Assembly: GCA_013398015.1 (NCBI GenBank) | Contig: VZRR01012739.1 | Location: forward strand, 62,001 to 126,000 | Source of the DNA: Oreocharis arfaki | Lineage: Eukaryota > Chordata > Aves > Passeriformes > Paramythiidae | Direction of reading: 5' to 3' | DNA: 64,000 nucleotides | Shown: one piece after another, positions 59,908 through 64,000 of the stretch | How positions within the stretch are numbered: the first letter of the stretch is position 1 | How the letters are laid out: each line of letters begins with the position of its first letter | Program-made: the position numbers and the translations under genes | Notes under the pieces: model-generated | What the model saw: the letters and a program-made list of their open reading frames with translations, nothing else | What the model was told of the DNA's origin: nothing | The model's database searches: none

Positions 59908-61668
59908 GTTTGGAGCTGTGGCAGGTTCAGAGGGACACCAGTAGTGAAACCAACCTCTGGGCTTCAGCCATTTCCATTCTGGCTTCATTTATGTTCTGCT
60001 GTGGCAGGAAAAGCAGCAAAAAGTTCTTTGGGGTTTTGTTTATGAAAAGAGACACACAAAAAGGTGGCACATCCTTCAGAAATGGGGTGGGTGTACACTG
60101 AATTTCCCCTGCAGTCTGCAGCTCAACAAACCTGGCAGGTGCTGCTCTGGGATGCAGTGGTTGAGTTTGGAACTCACAAAATGAACCAAGACATCCAAAT
60201 TGAGCACATCTAAATGTTCAGGTATGAACCAAAGCTACTCTGAATGCAGTAAAAGTATCTTTTTTAGCTCTACTTCTGACTTGCATGACAGGGCTGGCAG
60301 TGTGCAGTACTGCTGCAAATTTTAATGTGGAACATCCACTTGTGTTCCTTCTTAGTCAGTTTTAGATCCTAAATGCAACAGAAGAATAGTGAAATTGGGT
60401 TAGATGAAGCAGATACTGCAGTATGCAGAAAAAAGTCTCTTTCATAAAAATAATCATCCTGTGTTTGAAATACGGAAGGATTTTTTATAGTTTTGTATAG
60501 CCAAATAAACACTTCCACCAAAATGGTGAAATCTAGAAAAAGGAATGCAATGAGTGCCAAAATCCTGTCTTGTGAACACTTTAGTTATCAGTTTCAGCCT
60601 ATGGTGGAAGAACAATGAAAATCCAGACTATTTGCATCATTCACTATTACAAATCATCGTACTATTTTTTCTCCATAGTCTGTCTCAGGTTTGAGTTTTT
60701 ACTCTCTCATTGCTTGGGTTTTGAGTGCTCAAAGAATATATTTTTTTATTAAACTTAAAATAATTGTTTTTTTTAAATACTAGCAATGCCGTGTTCTGAT
60801 TTTTTTTTTTAAATATATATGGAGATACTGGAGTTCACTTTGACAAAAGGTTTCTGATTCCCAGAAAAAAAATCACCTACTTTCTGTTAAAATCAGTGAA
60901 TTTATTTTTTAAAAAAGTTAAACAACAACAAAACCCCAAACCAAGTCACTTCCTTTTCTTGTATAAGTGATGGTGGCCATGAATTAAAAACACACTTCCT
61001 TTTACAGCAGCTGAGGGGAGTTCACTTGGAAAAGTTTCTAAGCCTTGCTGAGTTCTGAGGTAACATTTTCAATTCTTAATATAATTATATTTTGGCATTT
61101 ATGAGAAATACTGCCAGCATTAATTACTGGACAGTGTCTTTCAGCAAGGAAACTTTAGAAACCTTGAAATTTCCCAGTACTCGATTGAAGTATTACATAA
61201 TATTTTGTTTTGTTTCTTTTCTTCTAAAGAGATGAAAGTCATGCTGAGCTTGGGATCCAAATATAACAAATTTACTCAGAGATCAACAAACAAAATGCAG
61301 TTATGACATCCAGGAAATAAGAATTTTTCCCCATCAGGGTGTGTATTTTGAATTATCTGTGTATTAATTTGATTTCAATGATGAGCAGTTCAGATTACAA
61401 TTTGACCACACAGGTTTAATGTAAATTTAAACTTCATTATTTTAGGGGGGTTTTTTATTAGCTTCCAGTAACATTCTGTGCTTGTGCCTGTCACCTTTCC
61501 TGTGTAACACACTTCAGAATCCCAGGGTTTAGATATCCATGTGGGTGGTGCAAGCAGAAGAAAATTTGTGGTTTCAATTTAGTGACTGATGTGAACTTCT
61601 GTACACCCAGATACAATCAGTATTTATCAATTCTGATTACGTTTAAACCAAGTTGAACTTCAGTAATC

Positions 61669-61752
61669 CCACAGAATCACAGAACTGCTGGAGTTGGGAG
61701 GGACCTCCAGAGATCATCTGATCCGACCTCCATGCCAAGGCAGGGTCCCTAA
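61669..61752 (-). mobile_element. CR1 LINE fragment, short
   Basis: The plus strand reads CACAGAATCACAGAACTGC, GGAGTTGGGAGGGACCTCCA, GAGATCATCTGATCCGACCT, CCATGCCAAGGCAGGGTCCC. It is an antisense CR1 tail of a type with a GCCAAGGCAGGGTC block, cut to about 84 bp. Confidence 0.9.
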
Positions 61753-62296
61753 TGATAAAAGAATTCTCATAATTATTCATCTCATAAGACCTGTAGAATG
61801 AAATGGTGGCCCCACTGAATTTAGAAGCAAAACTGTGAGTGAAATCAAGAGTTGGTTAAAAAGGAAAAAAAAAAACCTCCCTAACTGGAAACATTTTAAA
61901 TTTGGTTGCAGTCTGAATGTGCTCCAGGAACATCCCACAGCGCTGCCTGTGGTGTCTTGTGCTTAACCAAGTGTCTGGAAACTCTGGGATCCTCAGCCTC
62001 CTTTCCAAGAGCTGTGGCAGAGCTCTGTGGCAGGGACAGCTGGGGCTCCCAGGCCTTTTTGGGGCTGAGGATGGGGCACCCTGGAGGAACTGGATCGCTG
62101 TGACCTTGGAAAACCCAGGGAATGACTCCAGGACTGGGTATCCCTCAAGTGCTGAGAGAGAAAACCCCAGCAGCTTTACACAAATGGGTACAAAACTTAA
62201 TGTAAATACTTCCCAAGTGTCTGAACTTGAAAAAAGAAATCAGGATTATTAAATATGTTCCTATTTCACTCAAAAAAGGGTTATATTTTAAAGTTG
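61753..62296. other. Spacer with a GC-richer segment
   Basis: About 540 bp between two CR1 fragments. The part from 61.91 to 62.16 kb is GC-richer and keeps two overlapping plus-strand frames open (65 and 111 codons). No domain is seen. It could be a more diverged part of the repeat neighbourhood. Confidence 0.45.
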
Positions 62297-62491
62297 GGCA
62301 TCAGAGGGAATTTCTTCATGGAGAGGATTTTTAAAACTGGGAATGGACTGTCCAGGGAGCTGGTAGAGTCACCCACTCCTGGGGTGTTCAAGAAATGACT
62401 GGATGTGGCACTCAGTGCTTTGGTAGGGATTGCTCAGGGGTTGGACCTGATGCTCTTGGAGGTCTTTTCCAGCTGAAATGATCCTGTGGTA
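62297..62491 (+). mobile_element. CR1 LINE fragment, third subfamily type
   Basis: GGGCATCAGAGGGAATTTCT, TCATGGAGAGGATTTTTAAA, GGTAGAGTCACCCACTCCTG, GGTGTTCAAGAAATGACTGG, ATGTGGCACTCAGTGCTTTG, TGCTCTTGGAGGTCTTTTCC, then an AGCTGAAATGATCCTGTGG tail. It is a sense CR1 3' end of the same type as the antisense fragment at 33829-33960, and is 5'-truncated. Confidence 0.93.
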
Positions 62492-62910
62492 AAGCCAGCA
62501 AAAATCTCAGCCAAAGGCCCCTGATGATCTTACAATGATTAAAGCAGAGTTTATTACACATCAGCATCCTCCACAGTTTATGGAAAGGCAGCTGCTGATT
62601 TGTTCATCAAAATATTTCTTCATTTTATTTTTGATAATTTGAGAAAATTGGATTGTGATGATCCAGAATTTGTTGCAGGGTGCATGATTGGAGTTCAGAT
62701 ACTGGACTCTAGTTTTGAGGAAGGATGTGCAGTTTTACTTTGGACCAGTCATTGAGAAGGCAAAAAATCTGGTGTTTGGCGTGGCTGGATTGCCCTCAGA
62801 ACTTTATCACACAGTTTAAGCCCAGGACACTGCCTAAAAACTGGTTAGAGAAAGTTTTTGTATTCTCTTCTATATAGAACCATTGCTGTGGGGTGTTGGT
62901 TCCCTCTTGG

Positions 62911-62988
62911 TCCTAAAATGATTATAATAGAAGTATAATCCTAAATCCTAAAATCCTAAAAATCCTAAAAATGATTATAATAGAAGTA
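62911..62988. repeat. Compound duplication around a TCCTAAA repeat
   Basis: Two copies of TCCTAAAATGATTATAATAG plus AAGTA (62911-62935; 62963-62988 with one extra A) flank four or five short ATCCTAAA-type units. This is best explained by slippage that carried along the neighbouring unique sequence. Confidence 0.9.
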
Positions 62989-63250
62989 AAAATATTTTCC
63001 ACACAGCATCGAGCATTTCATATTCTCAGTACTTTAACTACTTTTGATACCTTTAAAAATCTTCATTTCTATTGCTTCTTGCAGATTAATACACCAAGCA
63101 GCCTTTACTTTTTCAACTTCAAAAGGCTTTCTCCTGTAAATAGAACAAAAATGCTCAGGGTACAATTTGCAGCGAAGAGCAAAGGCAGATTGTAAATATT
63201 TTATAATTCATCATTCAATTAGCACATTGTGGGAAGTGATACCTTCCTTT

Positions 63251-63276
63251 AAAAGTTCAATTGAAATTGAACTTTT
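63251..63276. repeat. Perfect 12-bp inverted repeat, two-base loop
   Basis: AAAAGTTCAATT (63251-63262), GA, then AATTGAACTTTT (63265-63276). Pairing stops at both outer ends, and a pyrimidine-rich tract follows. Confidence 0.92.
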
Positions 63277-63816
63277 TTCCTTTCTTCCTTCTCTTCTCCC
63301 CTTCTTTTTCTGAAAACTGCATAATTCATCCAAATTCAGTTGCTAAGATGCAGCACTTGAGATTTTGTGAAAGTCTGCTCTGGTGAGCTGTGACATTGCA
63401 CAGGGGGAAAAAAAGACAGTTATTAGTCTAAAAGAATTCCTATCCTTGTGCTCATTTAAACAAAAATGAGGGTGTTTTCCTCAGCAGGGCAAAAAAGTTC
63501 ATTTCTTACTCAAATAAGACTTTTATTTGTCACTTATAAAGGGTGACAATAATGAAAGAAGCCAAGAAAATAAAAAGTCTTGAACACTGAACTTGGAAGA
63601 CAGCTTGGGACTGGGGTCAGTGCCACAAATATTTCTGAGAAATGCAGTGTACTAAATACCTTTTGTATTGACTGAAAGACAGAGCTCCTGCCTTTTTAAA
63701 AAGGCATTGAAATATGCAAAATCATGCAATGTTTGTGCCACTAAAGCATTAAAGGTGCATGAAAAATGCCTAAACTCTTCACAGGTGCTTTGGGGTACTG
63801 TTCTGATATTCCTCTG

Positions 63817-63848
63817 AATTAATTAATTTAATTAATTAATTTAATTAT
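63817..63848. repeat. AATT-rich 13-bp tandem repeat
   Basis: AATTAATTAATTT occurs twice in full (63817-63829, 63830-63842) with a partial third copy; it is AT-only and self-complementary. Confidence 0.92.
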
Positions 63849-64000
63849 ACCAGTGAGTGCTGTGTGATTATTTCTCATCTTTTCTCTTGAATTTACAAAT
63901 ATCAGATTATGTAAATGAAAGATTTTAAAGGGGATCCAGAGTATTTTGAGGGAATCTAGACTAAACTTTTCCTTACTATTTAAGCCAGAAGAAATTATTT

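Larger units (their letters stand above)
58689..61668. other. Non-coding stretch, no gene seen
   Basis: About 3 kb of AT-rich sequence, nearly AT-only around 60.73-60.83 kb. Open frames stay below 90 codons. A short tandem pair, an inverted repeat and an undetermined base inside it are listed separately. Confidence 0.55.
62492..64000. other. Non-coding stretch, no gene seen
   Basis: AT-rich sequence to the end of the window, with one 74-codon unsupported frame (62971-63195). The structured repeats within it are given separately. Confidence 0.55.

Noticed and set aside
1..64000. Scattered ATTTGCAT octamers and AATAAA words as promoter or poly-A signals
   Set aside because: In AT-rich DNA these short words are expected by chance many times over 64 kb, and none sits beside other transcription signals.

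Overview
This window looks like nuclear DNA from a bird, and I can support no protein-coding or RNA gene in it. The bird assignment rests on eleven fragments whose ends match the 3' tail of CR1 LINEs. On one strand these read as tail boxes of the kind AGAATCACAGAATGG / GTTGGAAGGGACC, and on the other as CCAACCCAAACCATTCTGT. One further fragment resembles an avian endogenous-retrovirus LTR, probably ERVL-like. The base composition is AT-rich, CpG is scarce, and open frames are short and scattered over all six frames. No compact operon, Shine-Dalgarno pattern, CRISPR array, IS element or phage gene is visible. The bird's order cannot be decided from what I can read.

Layout. 1-10.1 kb: non-coding sequence with three CR1 tails (2999-3150 minus, 4862-5070 plus, 9850-10109 plus), a nearly perfect 60-bp tandem duplication (2239-2359), a CTCF-like motif (2033-2046) and a palindromic CRE (7577-7590). 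10.1-32.5 kb: about 22 kb with no recognisable CR1 copy. It holds a GC- and pyrimidine-rich island (13.09-13.48 kb), short AT microsatellites and small hairpins. 32.5-34.1 kb: two CR1 fragments and a TA repeat. 34.1-41.8 kb: AT-rich non-coding DNA. 41.8-42.6 kb: two minus-strand CR1 tails. 46.9 kb: a 14-bp minisatellite. 49.0-49.6 kb: two CR1 copies meeting tail to tail. 50.8-51.3 kb: the ERV LTR fragment. 57.8-58.7 kb: an unassigned repeat of about 86 bp present twice. 59.2 and 63.25 kb: perfect short inverted repeats. 61.7-62.5 kb: two CR1 fragments in opposite orientation. 62.9 and 63.8 kb: tandem structures.

Because there are no genes, there is no pathway to reconstruct. The window is best read as intergenic or deep intronic vertebrate DNA shaped by decaying retrotransposons and local replication slippage. 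The longest open frames (151-189 codons) show no recognisable domain and begin at non-ATG codons, so I do not call them. Repeat names come from remembered CR1 and LTR sequence patterns, not from a database search. I did not find a convincing undescribed system. The best leads are the unassigned repeat pair at 57.8/58.6 kb, the 60-bp duplication and the GC-rich island.
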